Positions 1 through 8,042 of a stretch of 64,000 nt of DNA are shown here, in pieces. Position 1 is the stretch's first letter. The number at the start of each line of letters is the position of its first letter. Source of the DNA: DASSQJ01 sp963772645 (GTDB lineage: Bacteria > Actinomycetota > Actinomycetes > Actinomycetales > Dermatophilaceae). The DNA lies in assembly GCA_963772645.1 (NCBI GenBank), contig CAVYYD010000002.1, forward strand, positions 151,349 through 215,348. The letters run 5' to 3'. Both the position numbers and the translations under genes were made by a program. The notes under the pieces are model-generated. The model did no database searches. It saw only the letters and a list, made by a program, of their open reading frames with translations, and was not told the DNA's origin.

Positions 1-783
1 GGTGTTGCCGACGAGCACGAGCGTGCGCAGGCACCCGGCGACCTCCTCAACCCGGGACGGGTCGTCGGCGAGCGCGTGCCAGGCCAGCCGGAAAGCGGTG
101 GCGGCACCGTCGACGTCACCGAGGCGGGCGCGCGCCTCGGCGACCAGGGCGTGCGCGGCGGCCGGTTCGGACTCGCAGGAGAGCTCGCCGGCGACGAGCG
201 GGCCCAGGGCGTCGAGGAGGGCCCGCGGCCCCGCCCCGCGCAGCAGCCGCGCCTGCTCATGCACCTCGCACGCCGGGCAGGCGTCCGCGTCGGGGGGCGC
301 CGCCCGCCACCGCGCGATCGCCTCGTCCCGGGCCCCGGGGTCGCCGGTGGCGCGCGCGAGACGTGCCCGGGCGGCGAGCACCGGGCGCTCGCTGCGGCCG
401 GCGACGCGGTGGCCGACCGCGAGGTCCTCGACCGCCGCGCGCCAGCGCTCGAGCGGGACCTCGGGTGAGCCCTCGACCACGTCGAGCGCCCACTCGAGCT
501 TCCACTGCACGGCCTCGACGTCCTCGGGGTCGAGCTCGCGCGCGCCGGTGAGTGCGGTGCGCAGCCAGGACACGTGGGGCAGGGCCACGGCGTGGTCGTG
601 GGTGTCGAGGACGGCGGAGACGACGTCGTTGCGGGCGACGAACTCCTCGGCGAAGGAGCCGTGCCGCAGCGCCATCCGCAGGGCCTCCCCGTGGGCCTCG
701 AGCCGGGGGGTACCGGCGGGCGCCTCGTCGGCGGCGAGCGAGACCCGGGCGAACTCGCGCGAGACCTCGTCCCACTGCCGCAC
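1..783 (-). CDS. TPR-like hypothetical protein, 3' end outside window
   Basis: The reading frame is open from a GTG at 783 to the left edge (261 codons, no stop), so the C-terminus is missing. A strong ribosome site, GGAGGAGA, lies just before the GTG, and this decides the start. The protein is rich in Ala, Arg, Glu and Leu, with repeated helical stretches such as EQARLLRGAGPRALLDALG and a CPAC pair near residue 188, which suggests a tetratricopeptide-like helical scaffold of the kind found near regulatory genes in actinobacteria. No catalytic motif is visible. It is transcribed divergently from the sigma factor gene starting at 917. The function is not recognised. Confidence 0.65.
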   Translation of the reverse strand, partial: MRQWDEVSREFARVSLAADEAPAGTPRLEAHGEALRMALRHGSFAEEFVARNDVVSAVLDTHDHAVALPHVSWLRTALTGARELDPEDVEAVQWKLEWALDVVEGSPEVPLERWRAAVEDLAVGHRVAGRSERPVLAARARLARATGDPGARDEAIARWRAAPPDADACPACEVHEQARLLRGAGPRALLDALGPLVAGELSCESEPAAAHALVAEARARLGDVDGAATAFRLAWHALADDPSRVEEVAGCLRTLVLVGNT

Positions 784-916
784 GGTGGTCTCCTCCCCGG
801 CCGCTGCGGGCCGTCGTCCTGACGCGGTCCACGATGCCATCCGCCCGCCAACCTTTCACCCCGGGCTCGGCGTTGACACAGTGGAGGCAGTGCCGAGCCA
901 GTCAGGAGGTGGGCCG

Positions 917-1450
917 ATGGGGTCTCCGGATGCCGGGTGGCCGGCGGACGCCGACTTCGCCGACTACGTGCGCGCCCGGCAGGGCCGGCTCCTGCGCGCC
1001 GCGTACCTCGTCTGCGGCGACGCCCACCTCGCCGAGGACCTCCTCCAGGGCGCCCTCGTCAAGCTGGCCCGGCACTGGGACCAGGTCCGCGAGGAGCAGC
1101 CCGACGCCTACGTCCGCCGCATCCTCTACAACGACGCCGTCTCCTCGTGGCGGCGCCGGCGCCACGAGGTGGTCGGGCTCGACGCCGCGCCGCCGGAGGA
1201 GCCGCCGGCCGCCGGGCTCGACCAGGAGCGGGTCGAGGCCCGGCTCGACGTCCTGCGCGCCCTCGACACCCTCACCCCGCGCCAGAGGGCCACCGTGGTG
1301 CTGCGCTTCTTCGAGGACCGTTCCGAGCGGGACACCGCCGAGGTCCTCGGGGTGAGCGTCGGCACCGTGAAGAGCCAGACCCACGACGCCCTGACCCGCC
1401 TCCGCGCGGCACTGCCCCGCCTCGACCTCGACCCCGGAGGTGTCCGATGA
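917..1450 (+). CDS. SigE-family ECF RNA polymerase sigma factor
   Basis: A 177-aa protein with the two ECF sigma regions. Region 2 is near residues 15-75 (DLLQGALVKLARHWDQ, then YVRRILYNDAVSSWRRR) and region 4 is near 115-165 (LTPRQRATVVLRFFEDRS followed by the helix-turn-helix VLGVSVGTVKSQ). The start is the ATG at 917, preceded by AGGAGGTGGGCCG. The frame is also open further upstream, but that extension is low-complexity antisense of the neighbouring gene. The stop overlaps the next start (ATGA), so the two genes are translationally coupled. A TTGACA at 873-878 could be part of the promoter. Role: directs RNA polymerase to a stress regulon; the signal is unknown. Confidence 0.88.
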   Translation: MGSPDAGWPADADFADYVRARQGRLLRAAYLVCGDAHLAEDLLQGALVKLARHWDQVREEQPDAYVRRILYNDAVSSWRRRRHEVVGLDAAPPEEPPAAGLDQERVEARLDVLRALDTLTPRQRATVVLRFFEDRSERDTAEVLGVSVGTVKSQTHDALTRLRAALPRLDLDPGGVR

Positions 1451-2721
1451 CCGCCGAGCTGCGCGACCTGCTCGAGCTGGCGAGCGAGGACGTCGTCGAG
1501 GTGGACCTCGCCGACCGTGCCTGGCAGGAGGCGACGCGCCAGCGGCGCGCCGTGCACCGCAGGGCCCTGCTGGGCGCGGGGGGGCTCGCCGCGGCCGCGG
1601 CGCTCGCCACCGTCCTGGCCCGCCGTGACGGGCAGGACGCCGTACCCGCGCGCACGCCCCCGCCGTCGTCCTCGCTCGACGGGCGTCTCGACGAGCGGGC
1701 CGTCGGTGCGCTCCGGGTCTCGATGGCCCCCTCGGTGGAGGCCGAGGCCGCGCTGCCGCCGTACCCCGGCGCCGGCCTGCTCGCGCTGCCCGAGGTCCTG
1801 GGAACGGGGCCGGCGCGGCCACCGGCGGTGCTGTCCCCGGACGGCGTGGCCGGCACCGACGCCTCGGTGCGTGCGGTCCTCCTCGTCCACGGCGCCGGGG
1901 GTGGCTACCAGCCGGTGGTCCTCGTCCCGCGCGGCAGCCCGCAGCACCTGCTCGTGCCCGGCATCACGCTGGGCCCACTCGACGACGGCTCCGGGCCCAC
2001 CGTGCCGGTGCTGGGGCCACGCACCATCCACGACGACCGGCACCGGGTCGTCCTCGCCCAGCCACGCCGGGTGCTCGTCCTCGACGTCCGCGACGCGTCG
2101 GTGCTCGAGCTGCCGGTGCCCGACGAACAGCTCGTCCACGCCGGCTGGGCCAAGGACGGCCGCACGGTCATCGCCCGCGGCCCCGACCACGACTGGCTCG
2201 TCGACACCCAGACCCACCAGGTCCGCCGTCCGGAGGTGCCGGCCCGCCCCGACTACGAGGACCTCGTCCAGCGCGCTGACGGCGCCACCGTGCTGCGGTC
2301 GTTCGCCGGCAGCGGCACGTTGACCGACGCCCGGGTGGTACCGGCGAACCGGCTCGAGCCGTACGGGGAGTCGACCGCGAACACCGAGTCGTGGGTCGCC
2401 GCCGGGGTCCTTCTCGACGCCGCGTTGGGCCGCACGCTCGGGCGCTCCCAGGGCCTCCTCGCGGTGCAGGACGACCTGACCCTGCGCCCGCGGCTGCTCG
2501 CGACGCCGGACGGCCCGGACCGGGACCCGCGCGCCTACCGGCCACTGGGGTGGGGGCCGCAGGACACCCTCGTCCTCGCCTCCCGGTCCAGCCCGCAGCC
2601 GGGCCGGGTCGACGTGCGCCTCCTCGCCTGGGACGTCATCGGGGCCCGGCTGTGGCGGGTCGGCGAGGTCGAGCCGGTCGACGACCGGCCGGGCGGGTTC
2701 ACCGGCTCGTTCGCCATCTGA
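1447..2721 (+). CDS. Membrane-anchored partner of the sigma factor, extracytoplasmic propeller-like domain
   Basis: A 424-aa protein overlapping the sigma gene by 4 bp. Residues 1-40 are a charged cytoplasmic segment (LRDLLELASEDVVEVDLADR), followed by one membrane helix near 40-60 (LLGAGGLAAAAALATVLA) and a long extracytoplasmic domain. That domain has repeated blades ending in patterns such as VLVLDVRDASVLELPVPD and WLVDTQTHQVRRP, as in WD40 or TolB-like propellers. In actinobacteria, SigE-type ECF genes are often followed by such a one-helix protein, so an anti-sigma or sensing role is likely. No zinc-binding anti-sigma motif (HxxxCxxC) is present, so this is inference from position and topology. 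Confidence 0.7.
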   Translation: MTAELRDLLELASEDVVEVDLADRAWQEATRQRRAVHRRALLGAGGLAAAAALATVLARRDGQDAVPARTPPPSSSLDGRLDERAVGALRVSMAPSVEAEAALPPYPGAGLLALPEVLGTGPARPPAVLSPDGVAGTDASVRAVLLVHGAGGGYQPVVLVPRGSPQHLLVPGITLGPLDDGSGPTVPVLGPRTIHDDRHRVVLAQPRRVLVLDVRDASVLELPVPDEQLVHAGWAKDGRTVIARGPDHDWLVDTQTHQVRRPEVPARPDYEDLVQRADGATVLRSFAGSGTLTDARVVPANRLEPYGESTANTESWVAAGVLLDAALGRTLGRSQGLLAVQDDLTLRPRLLATPDGPDRDPRAYRPLGWGPQDTLVLASRSSPQPGRVDVRLLAWDVIGARLWRVGEVEPVDDRPGGFTGSFAI

Positions 2722-2730
2722 CCCGGTCGC

Positions 2731-2787
2731 GGCCCGGCCGGCGCGGGCGGTCCCGGTGGCGGCCCGGCCGGCGCGGGCGGTCCCGGT
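2731..2787. repeat. Two-copy 30-bp tandem repeat between convergent genes
   Basis: A GC-only block beginning GGCCCGGCCGGCGCGGGCGG is present at 2731-2757 and again at 2761-2787, with a 30-bp period. It fills the gap between the sigma-partner gene and the convergent sulfurtransferase gene. It contains self-complementary CGGCCGGCG segments and may act as a bidirectional transcription barrier, but no T-tract is present. Confidence 0.7.
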
Positions 2788-3621
2788 TCAGCCGGGGTCG
2801 GGGCCGGTGGCCACCGGCCGGGACGGGTCGGAGACCCACTCGCTCCAGGACCCCACGTAGGGGACGGCGGTGATGCCGGCCTCGTGCAGGGCGAGGGCCA
2901 TCTGCGCCGCGGTGACCCCGGAGCCGCACGTCGTCCCGACCGGGGTGTCGCGGTGCACGCCGTGCGCCGAGGCCACGGCGCGCACCTGGGCCGGCAGCCG
3001 GAACCTGCCCTCCTCGGTGAGCAGCTCGGCCATCGGCAGGTTGACCGAGCCGGGCACGTGCCCGGCGACCGGGTCGATCGGCTCGACCTCGCCGCGGTAC
3101 CGCTCCGGGGAGCGCACGTCGAGCAGGACCCCGCTGCGGGCGATCCGGGCCGCGGCCTCAGCGTCGAGGACCGGCACCGAGCCGGGGCGGACGGTGAGGT
3201 CACCGGGCGGGGGGTCGGGAACCGACCGGGTGACCGGGTGCCCGGCCCGTCGCCACGCCTCGAGGCCCCCGTCGAGGACCCGGACCTGCGGGTGCCCCGC
3301 CCACCGGAGCACCCACCAGGCGCGGCCGGCCGCGAGTGACGTGCGCTGGTCGTAGACGACGACGTCGTCGCCGTCGTCGACCCCGCAGGCCCGTAGCGCC
3401 TCCTCGAGGACACGCGGGTCGGGCAGCGGGTGCCGGCCCTGACCGGCCGGCGGCCCCGCGAGGGCCTCGTCGAGGTCGAGGTGGCTCGCGCCGGGGAGGT
3501 GACCGCTGGCGTAGAGCTCACGCCCGGGTGGGCCGAGCAGCTCGTACTGGACGTCGAGGACGACGACGGCGTCGGCCTCGACGAGGGCGGCGAGCTGCTC
3601 CGCGCTGACCAGGGCACTCAT
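2788..3621 (-). CDS. 3-mercaptopyruvate/thiosulfate sulfurtransferase (two rhodanese domains)
   Basis: A 277-aa protein with two rhodanese folds. The N-terminal inactive domain (residues 5-120) has VVLDVQYELLG and VVVYDQRTSLAAGRAWWVLRW. The C-terminal domain (150-265) has LLDVRSPERYRGE and the active-site loop CGSGVTA, with the persulfide-carrying cysteine near residue 232. CGSGVTA is the loop typical of mercaptopyruvate sulfurtransferases, whereas thiosulfate enzymes usually have CRKGVT, so sulfur transfer from 3-mercaptopyruvate is favoured. The start at 3621 (MSALVSAEQ) is chosen over an ATG four codons upstream because GGATGGGG lies at proper spacing. Cytoplasmic. Confidence 0.88.
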   Translation of the reverse strand: MSALVSAEQLAALVEADAVVVLDVQYELLGPPGRELYASGHLPGASHLDLDEALAGPPAGQGRHPLPDPRVLEEALRACGVDDGDDVVVYDQRTSLAAGRAWWVLRWAGHPQVRVLDGGLEAWRRAGHPVTRSVPDPPPGDLTVRPGSVPVLDAEAAARIARSGVLLDVRSPERYRGEVEPIDPVAGHVPGSVNLPMAELLTEEGRFRLPAQVRAVASAHGVHRDTPVGTTCGSGVTAAQMALALHEAGITAVPYVGSWSEWVSDPSRPVATGPDPG

Positions 3622-3647
3622 CGCCCCATCCAACCAGCCGCAGGTCG

Positions 3648-4409
3648 GTGCGCGAAGATGCGGTGGTGCCCCAGCGCGTCCGCCTCGTCCTGGTCCACGG
3701 CTCGCAGGTCAACAGCGCCGTGTGGTTGCACTACGGCGCGCTCCTCGGCCCGGACGTCGAGGTCGTCGCGCCCGACCTGCCGGCGCACGGGTTCCGCCGG
3801 GGCGAGCCGTTCACCTGGGACGCGGCGCTCGCGACGGTGACCGACGCGGTCGGTGAGGAGGACGGCGTGCCGGTCGTCCTCGCCGGCCACAGCCTCGGCG
3901 GGTACCTGGCCCTGGCCTGGGCCGGGGGTCACCCGACCCGGCTCGCCGGGCTCGCCCTCCTCGGCGCCTCTGCCGTCCCCACCGGCCCGGGGGCGCTGCT
4001 CTACCGGGCGATCGCCCGGGTCGAGCACCGCCTCGGCGCCGACCGGATGTCCCGGGCCATGGACCGCGAGTTCGAGGCGCTGCTCAGCCCGGCGCTGGCC
4101 GCGGCGGTCAAGGAGGCGGGGTACGCCTTCGACGGCATCCCGGCCGCCTGGGCCGGGGTGATGGCGCACTGCCGCCCTCGGATGCTCGCGGAGGTCACCG
4201 CGCCGGTGCTCCTCGTCAACGGCCAGCTCGACCAGCTGCGGGTCGACGCCCAGCGGTTCGCCCGCGCCGCGCGCTCGGCCCGGTGGGCGCGTGTCGTCAC
4301 GGTCCCGCGCGGGCTGCACGTCTTCCCGCTGACCCACCCCCTCGACACCGCGGCCGCGCTGTGGGAGCTGGTCCGGGACGCCCGGCGGGCCGCGGGTCAG
4401 GGCTCCTGA
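3648..4409 (+). CDS. Alpha/beta-hydrolase fold protein
   Basis: About 253 aa. The oxyanion strand is LVLVHGSQVNSAVW near residue 15, the nucleophile elbow is GHSLGG near 80 (Ser), the acid is probably the Asp in LLVNGQLDQLRVD near 200, and the catalytic His is in RGLHVFPLTHP near 230. This layout matches small esterases and lactonases of the AB hydrolase-1 family; the substrate cannot be read. The start is one of the GTG codons at 3648, 3663 or 3666. It is divergent from the sulfurtransferase gene (27 bp) and converges with the metallo-hydrolase gene, overlapping it by 13 bp. Confidence 0.82.
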   Translation: MREDAVVPQRVRLVLVHGSQVNSAVWLHYGALLGPDVEVVAPDLPAHGFRRGEPFTWDAALATVTDAVGEEDGVPVVLAGHSLGGYLALAWAGGHPTRLAGLALLGASAVPTGPGALLYRAIARVEHRLGADRMSRAMDREFEALLSPALAAAVKEAGYAFDGIPAAWAGVMAHCRPRMLAEVTAPVLLVNGQLDQLRVDAQRFARAARSARWARVVTVPRGLHVFPLTHPLDTAAALWELVRDARRAAGQGS

Positions 4410-5218
4410 ACCGGCTCCGGCAAGACCGTCGTCGAGCCGCCGATGTCGAGCACGTCGGCCCGGGCGTCGCTGTGCTCGGCGAGGACGTCGGCGAACTGGT
4501 CGGCGGGAGCTGCGGTCCAGCCGAGCCGGCCCCGCGGCCAGCCGGACGGGTGGAGCGTGCCGTAGTGGACCGGGACGACGTGCCGGGCACCGCAGCGGGC
4601 GGCGGCCTCTGCCGCCTCCCAGGGCCCCATGTGGCCGGGGGACAGCCGCGGACCCCAGCCGCCGATGGGGAGCAGGGCCAGGTCCACCGCCCCGCCGGCG
4701 AGGTCGGCGAGCTCGCCCATCTCCGGGTGCAGCGCGGTGTCGCCGGCGAACCAGACGACGACACCGCCGCCCCGCACGAGCATCCCGTTGGCGGCGTTCG
4801 GGCGGTGCGGCATCGGGCGGGAGTCGTGGTCGGCGCGCACGAGCCGGGCCTCGACGCCGTCGGCGAGGGACAGCCACTCACCCGGTGGCGGCTCGGGGGC
4901 GTCGAGGCCGTGGCCGCGGGCCCACGCGGCGTTCTCGGGGGCGGTCAGGACGGGGACATGGCCGAGCCGGCGCAGCGAGGGCAGGTCGGCGTGGTCGTGG
5001 TGGAGGTGGGAGAGCAGGACGGCGTCGACGTCCCCGACGTGGGGGTGCAGGGGCAGGTCGTGGCGTCTGGCCAGGGGCCCCAGGCGGCGGCGCAGGAGGG
5101 GGTCGGTGAGCACCGTGGCGCCCCCCAGCTCGAGGACGACGCTCGCGTGCCCGAGCCACGTGACGTGGACACCGCGGGGGCGCGCGGTGCCGTCCTCGGG
5201 TCCGGGCGTCACGGACAC
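4397..5218 (-). CDS. MBL-fold metal-dependent hydrolase (UlaG-like)
   Basis: A 273-aa protein with the complete metallo-beta-lactamase signature. The strand VTWLGHASVVLEL opens the domain, SHLHHDHADLP near residue 70 gives the HxHxDH metal ligands, FAGDTALHPEMG near 155 carries the bridging Asp, and VPVHYGTLHPSG near 210 gives the last His. The WLGHAS start and FAGDT motif place it with the UlaG/NAPE-PLD-like subgroup that hydrolyses phosphodiester or lactone bonds. The substrate is unknown. The gene is divergent from the dus gene at 5248, with a 29-bp gap. Confidence 0.85.
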   Translation of the reverse strand: MSVTPGPEDGTARPRGVHVTWLGHASVVLELGGATVLTDPLLRRRLGPLARRHDLPLHPHVGDVDAVLLSHLHHDHADLPSLRRLGHVPVLTAPENAAWARGHGLDAPEPPPGEWLSLADGVEARLVRADHDSRPMPHRPNAANGMLVRGGGVVVWFAGDTALHPEMGELADLAGGAVDLALLPIGGWGPRLSPGHMGPWEAAEAAARCGARHVVPVHYGTLHPSGWPRGRLGWTAAPADQFADVLAEHSDARADVLDIGGSTTVLPEPVQEP

Positions 5219-5247
5219 CAGCGTAGACAGGCGACAATGTCAGGGTC

Positions 5248-6477
5248 ATGAGCCTCGCCCCCGCACCCTCCCCACCCGCGCCGACACGCGCGCCGGTCCT
5301 GCCGCCGCTGCACGTCGGGCGGCACGTCGTCGAGTCCCCGGTGGTCCTCGCGCCGATGGCCGGCATCACGAACCGCGCGTTCCGGCGGCTGTGCCGGGAG
5401 TACGGCTCGGCCGGGCTCGCCGCGGGTGGCGCCTCGGGTGCGACGAGCCTCTACGTCGCCGAGATGGTCACCTCCCGGGCGCTCGTCGAGCGCAGCCCGG
5501 AGACGCTGCGGCTGATCTCGCACGACGAGGGTGAGCACCCGCGGTCGGTGCAGCTGTACTCGGTGGACCCCGCGACGGCCGGGATGGCCGCCCGGATGCT
5601 CGTCACCGAGGACCGCGCCGACCACATCGACCTCAACTTCGGCTGCCCGGTGCCCAAGGTCACCCGCAAGGGCGGGGGAGCGGCCCTGCCGTGGAAGACC
5701 GACCTCTTCCGCGGCATCGTCGCCGCCGTCGTCCGGGAGGCCTCCCGGTCCGACGTCCCGGTCACGGTGAAGATCCGGGTCGGCATCGACGCCGACCATG
5801 TCACCTACCTCGACGCCGGACGGATCGCCGAGGCCGAGGGTGTCGCGGCGGTGGCGCTGCACGGCCGGACCGCAGCCCAGGCCTACTCCGGCACCGCCGA
5901 CTGGGACGCCATCGCCCGGCTGCGGGAGGCCGTGACGAGCATCCCGGTGCTCGGAAACGGGGACATCTGGTCGGCCGAGGACGCCTTGGAGATGGTGCGG
6001 CGCACCGGGGTCGACGGCGTCGTCGTCGGCCGGGGCTGCCTGGGCCGCCCGTGGCTCTTCACCGACCTCGCGGCCGCGTTCGCCGGCTCGGACGCCCGGG
6101 TCCGGCCGGGCCTGCGCGAGGTCACCGGCACCCTGCGCCGGCACGCCGAGTACCTCGTCGACTTCTACGACGGCGACGAGCTGCGCGGGTGCCGCGACAT
6201 CCGCAAGCACATCGCCTGGTACCTCAAGGGCTTCCCGGCGGGCTCCACGGTGCGCAACCAGCTCGCCCTGGTGGACAGCCTGGAGGCGCTCGACCGGCTC
6301 ATCGCGACGCTCGACCTCGACCAGCCGTGGCCCGGGGAGCCGGCCGAGGGCCCCCGCGGCCGGACCGGCTCGCCGCGGGTCGTCGCGCTGCCTGAGAACT
6401 GGCTGCGCAGCCGCCGGCTCGAGGACGCCCAGCGCGCCCAGGTGGCCCAGGCCGAGCTGTCGGTGTCCGGCGGCTGA
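5248..6477 (+). CDS. dus: tRNA-dihydrouridine synthase
   Basis: A 409-aa FMN enzyme that reduces uridine to dihydrouridine in the D-loop of tRNA using NADPH. VLAPMAGITNRAFRRL (about residue 30) begins the TIM barrel. NFGCPVPKVTRKGGGAAL (about 130) contains the catalytic Cys that protonates the base. VTVKIRVGID, ALHGRTAAQAYSG and VLGNGDIW contribute FMN and tRNA contacts, and a C-terminal helical RNA-binding domain follows from about 280. In length and motifs it matches the DusB-like group of actinobacteria. The start follows GACAATGTCAGGGTC, a weak ribosome site. Confidence 0.93.
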   Translation: MSLAPAPSPPAPTRAPVLPPLHVGRHVVESPVVLAPMAGITNRAFRRLCREYGSAGLAAGGASGATSLYVAEMVTSRALVERSPETLRLISHDEGEHPRSVQLYSVDPATAGMAARMLVTEDRADHIDLNFGCPVPKVTRKGGGAALPWKTDLFRGIVAAVVREASRSDVPVTVKIRVGIDADHVTYLDAGRIAEAEGVAAVALHGRTAAQAYSGTADWDAIARLREAVTSIPVLGNGDIWSAEDALEMVRRTGVDGVVVGRGCLGRPWLFTDLAAAFAGSDARVRPGLREVTGTLRRHAEYLVDFYDGDELRGCRDIRKHIAWYLKGFPAGSTVRNQLALVDSLEALDRLIATLDLDQPWPGEPAEGPRGRTGSPRVVALPENWLRSRRLEDAQRAQVAQAELSVSGG

Positions 6478-6539
6478 CCGCGACCCGGCCGGTGCGGGGC
6501 CAGCCCCCGGAGCAGTCGGGGTGATGGCACCCGGTTTCG

Positions 6540-7262
6540 CCGGCCACCACCGCGCCGCCGAGTACCTCGGGTGGGGGGCGTCGTCGAGCTCGACGGTCGA
6601 CTGGGCCAGCCGGCCGGGACCTGGAGGCGTGCCGGCGGCAGGCCGTGCCGCCGCTCGACCCGACGGACGTACCTGACCTCGAGGAGGCTCTCGGCCCCGG
6701 CGTCGACCACCCCGAGGGCGAGGAGCAGGACCCGCCGGGGGCGGTGCCGCGCCCGCTGCCCGAGGGCCGCCCGGAGCTCCTCGACGCTGACCCGCCGATG
6801 CTGGACCCAGCGTGCGGCGGTGGCGGCCGCCTCCTTCGGCCCGCACCCGGGCACGTCCGCGAGGTCGAGCACGGTGGATGCCGGTGCCGTCACGAGCAGC
6901 CCTCTGAGCCGGACCGCCGCGAACCCGGTGCGCTCACGGAACCGGGTGCCGGGCAGCCGGGTCGCCTCGTGCCCGGGCGGCAGCCAGGCGACGATGACCT
7001 GGGGCGGAAGCACGGTGACGTCGTGGAGGTACTGCGCCGCCTGTGCGCCAGGGCCGAACCCGGTCAACCCCGCAGCAGGGCGGCGTGCGCGCCCCATCCA
7101 CTCCAACGGGCCGGTCTGGGCGTGGTACAGGCCGCGTCTGAGCCGCCTCCACCGCCGCGTGGTCACCGCTCAGCGCAGGGCGTCCTCGGTGAGCCCGGCC
7201 TCGAGGGCCTTGGGCGTCGTGAGCACCCCGTGCTGCGAGCGGACGAGCGCGTCGAGGTCCAT
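6540..7262 (-). pseudogene. AbiEi-antitoxin-like/DUF559-type gene with an in-frame TGA
   Basis: From the ATG at 7262 the frame reads a short winged-helix start (MDLDALVRSQHGVLTTPKAL), stops at TGA 7172-7170 after LTEDALR, and then continues in the same frame with AVTTRRWRRLRRGLYHAQTG. Related actinobacterial proteins have LRW at this point, so TGG to TGA is the likely change. The middle part (STVLDLADVPG, LLEVRYVRRVERRHGLP) is typical of the family. After about 6620 no frame resembles the expected C-terminal end, so a second lesion is likely. Either an inactive relic or an assembly error at one base. The lower boundary is approximate. Confidence 0.6.
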
Positions 7263-7322
7263 GGCCTCAGGGTGCCCGCGCGGCGCTCGGCGACCGCGTC
7301 GTCGTCCCGGCAGGATGAGCGC

Positions 7323-8033
7323 GTGAGTGACAGTGGCGGGAGAGCCGGCCGCGCCGGGACCCCGGGCGGCACCCCGGAACGGCCGGCGCTGTTCTTCTCC
7401 GACGCCGCCGAGCTGGGCCGCTGGTTCGAGGCGAACCACGACAGCGCGCCTGAGCTCTGGATGGGGCGATGGGCCCGGGGCTCCGGCCGGGCCGGCATCA
7501 CCTGGGCCGAGGCGGTGCGCGAGGCGCTGTGCTGGGGCTGGATCGACAGCCGGTCCGAGCGCGTAGACGACACCTGCCGCCGGCAGCGCTGGACCCCGCG
7601 GCGCCGCGGCAGCACGTGGAGCCGGGTCAACATCGCCGCCGCCGAGGAGCTCATCGCGCAGGGACGGATGCGGCCGAGCGGGCTCGCGGCGTTCCGGGCC
7701 CGGCATGAGGACCGCAGCGGCACGTACTCCTTCGAGCAGGGCGACCTGGCGCTCAGCCCCGACCAGGAGACAGCGCTGCGGGCCGACCCCGCCGCCGAGG
7801 CGTTCTGGGACGCCGCGACGCCGGGCTACCGGAAGGTCGTCGTCCACTGGCTCGGACAGGCCCGTCAGGAGGCGACCCGGCAGCGCCGGCTGGGCCAGCT
7901 GATCGAGGACTGCGCCGCCGGGCGGCTCGTGAAGTTCCAGCGCTACGGCGACGAGCCCGCCTGGGTGGCGCGCGCGGCCGCAGCGGCCGCCGCCGCCGGA
8001 GCCACCGCCCGTGCGGCGCGACCGCGTGCATAG
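7323..8033 (+). CDS. YdeI/OmpD-associated family protein
   Basis: A 236-aa protein. FFSDAAELGRWFEANH, ELWMGRW, WAEAVREALCWGWIDS and RRRGSTWSRVNIAAAEELIAQGRM are the conserved blocks of the bacteriocin-protection (YdeI/OmpD-associated) family. The biochemical function of the family is not established. The GTG at 7323 is preceded by CAGGATGAGC; the frame is open upstream but only antisense to the broken AbiEi-like gene. An Ala-rich tail (residues 215-236) closes the protein. A second, diverged member of the family lies at 21546-22148. Confidence 0.82.
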   Translation: MSDSGGRAGRAGTPGGTPERPALFFSDAAELGRWFEANHDSAPELWMGRWARGSGRAGITWAEAVREALCWGWIDSRSERVDDTCRRQRWTPRRRGSTWSRVNIAAAEELIAQGRMRPSGLAAFRARHEDRSGTYSFEQGDLALSPDQETALRADPAAEAFWDAATPGYRKVVVHWLGQARQEATRQRRLGQLIEDCAAGRLVKFQRYGDEPAWVARAAAAAAAAGATARAARPRA

Positions 8034-8042
8034 GCTCACCGG

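Noticed and set aside
2..1450. A single 482-codon gene covering the left edge and the sigma factor
   Set aside because: The part before 917 is Ser/Arg/Ala-rich antisense of the minus-strand TPR-like gene. The sigma factor has its own ribosome site at 905.
6571..6640. A plus-strand frame reading GGVVELDGRLGQPAG, resembling the core of DUF559 proteins
   Set aside because: It lies opposite the broken AbiEi-like gene, is very short, and has no start or surrounding family sequence. A chance or local inversion effect that I cannot support.
7170..7172. Selenocysteine at the in-frame TGA
   Set aside because: The family has Trp at this place and is not a redox enzyme, and no SECIS-like hairpin was noticed after the TGA.
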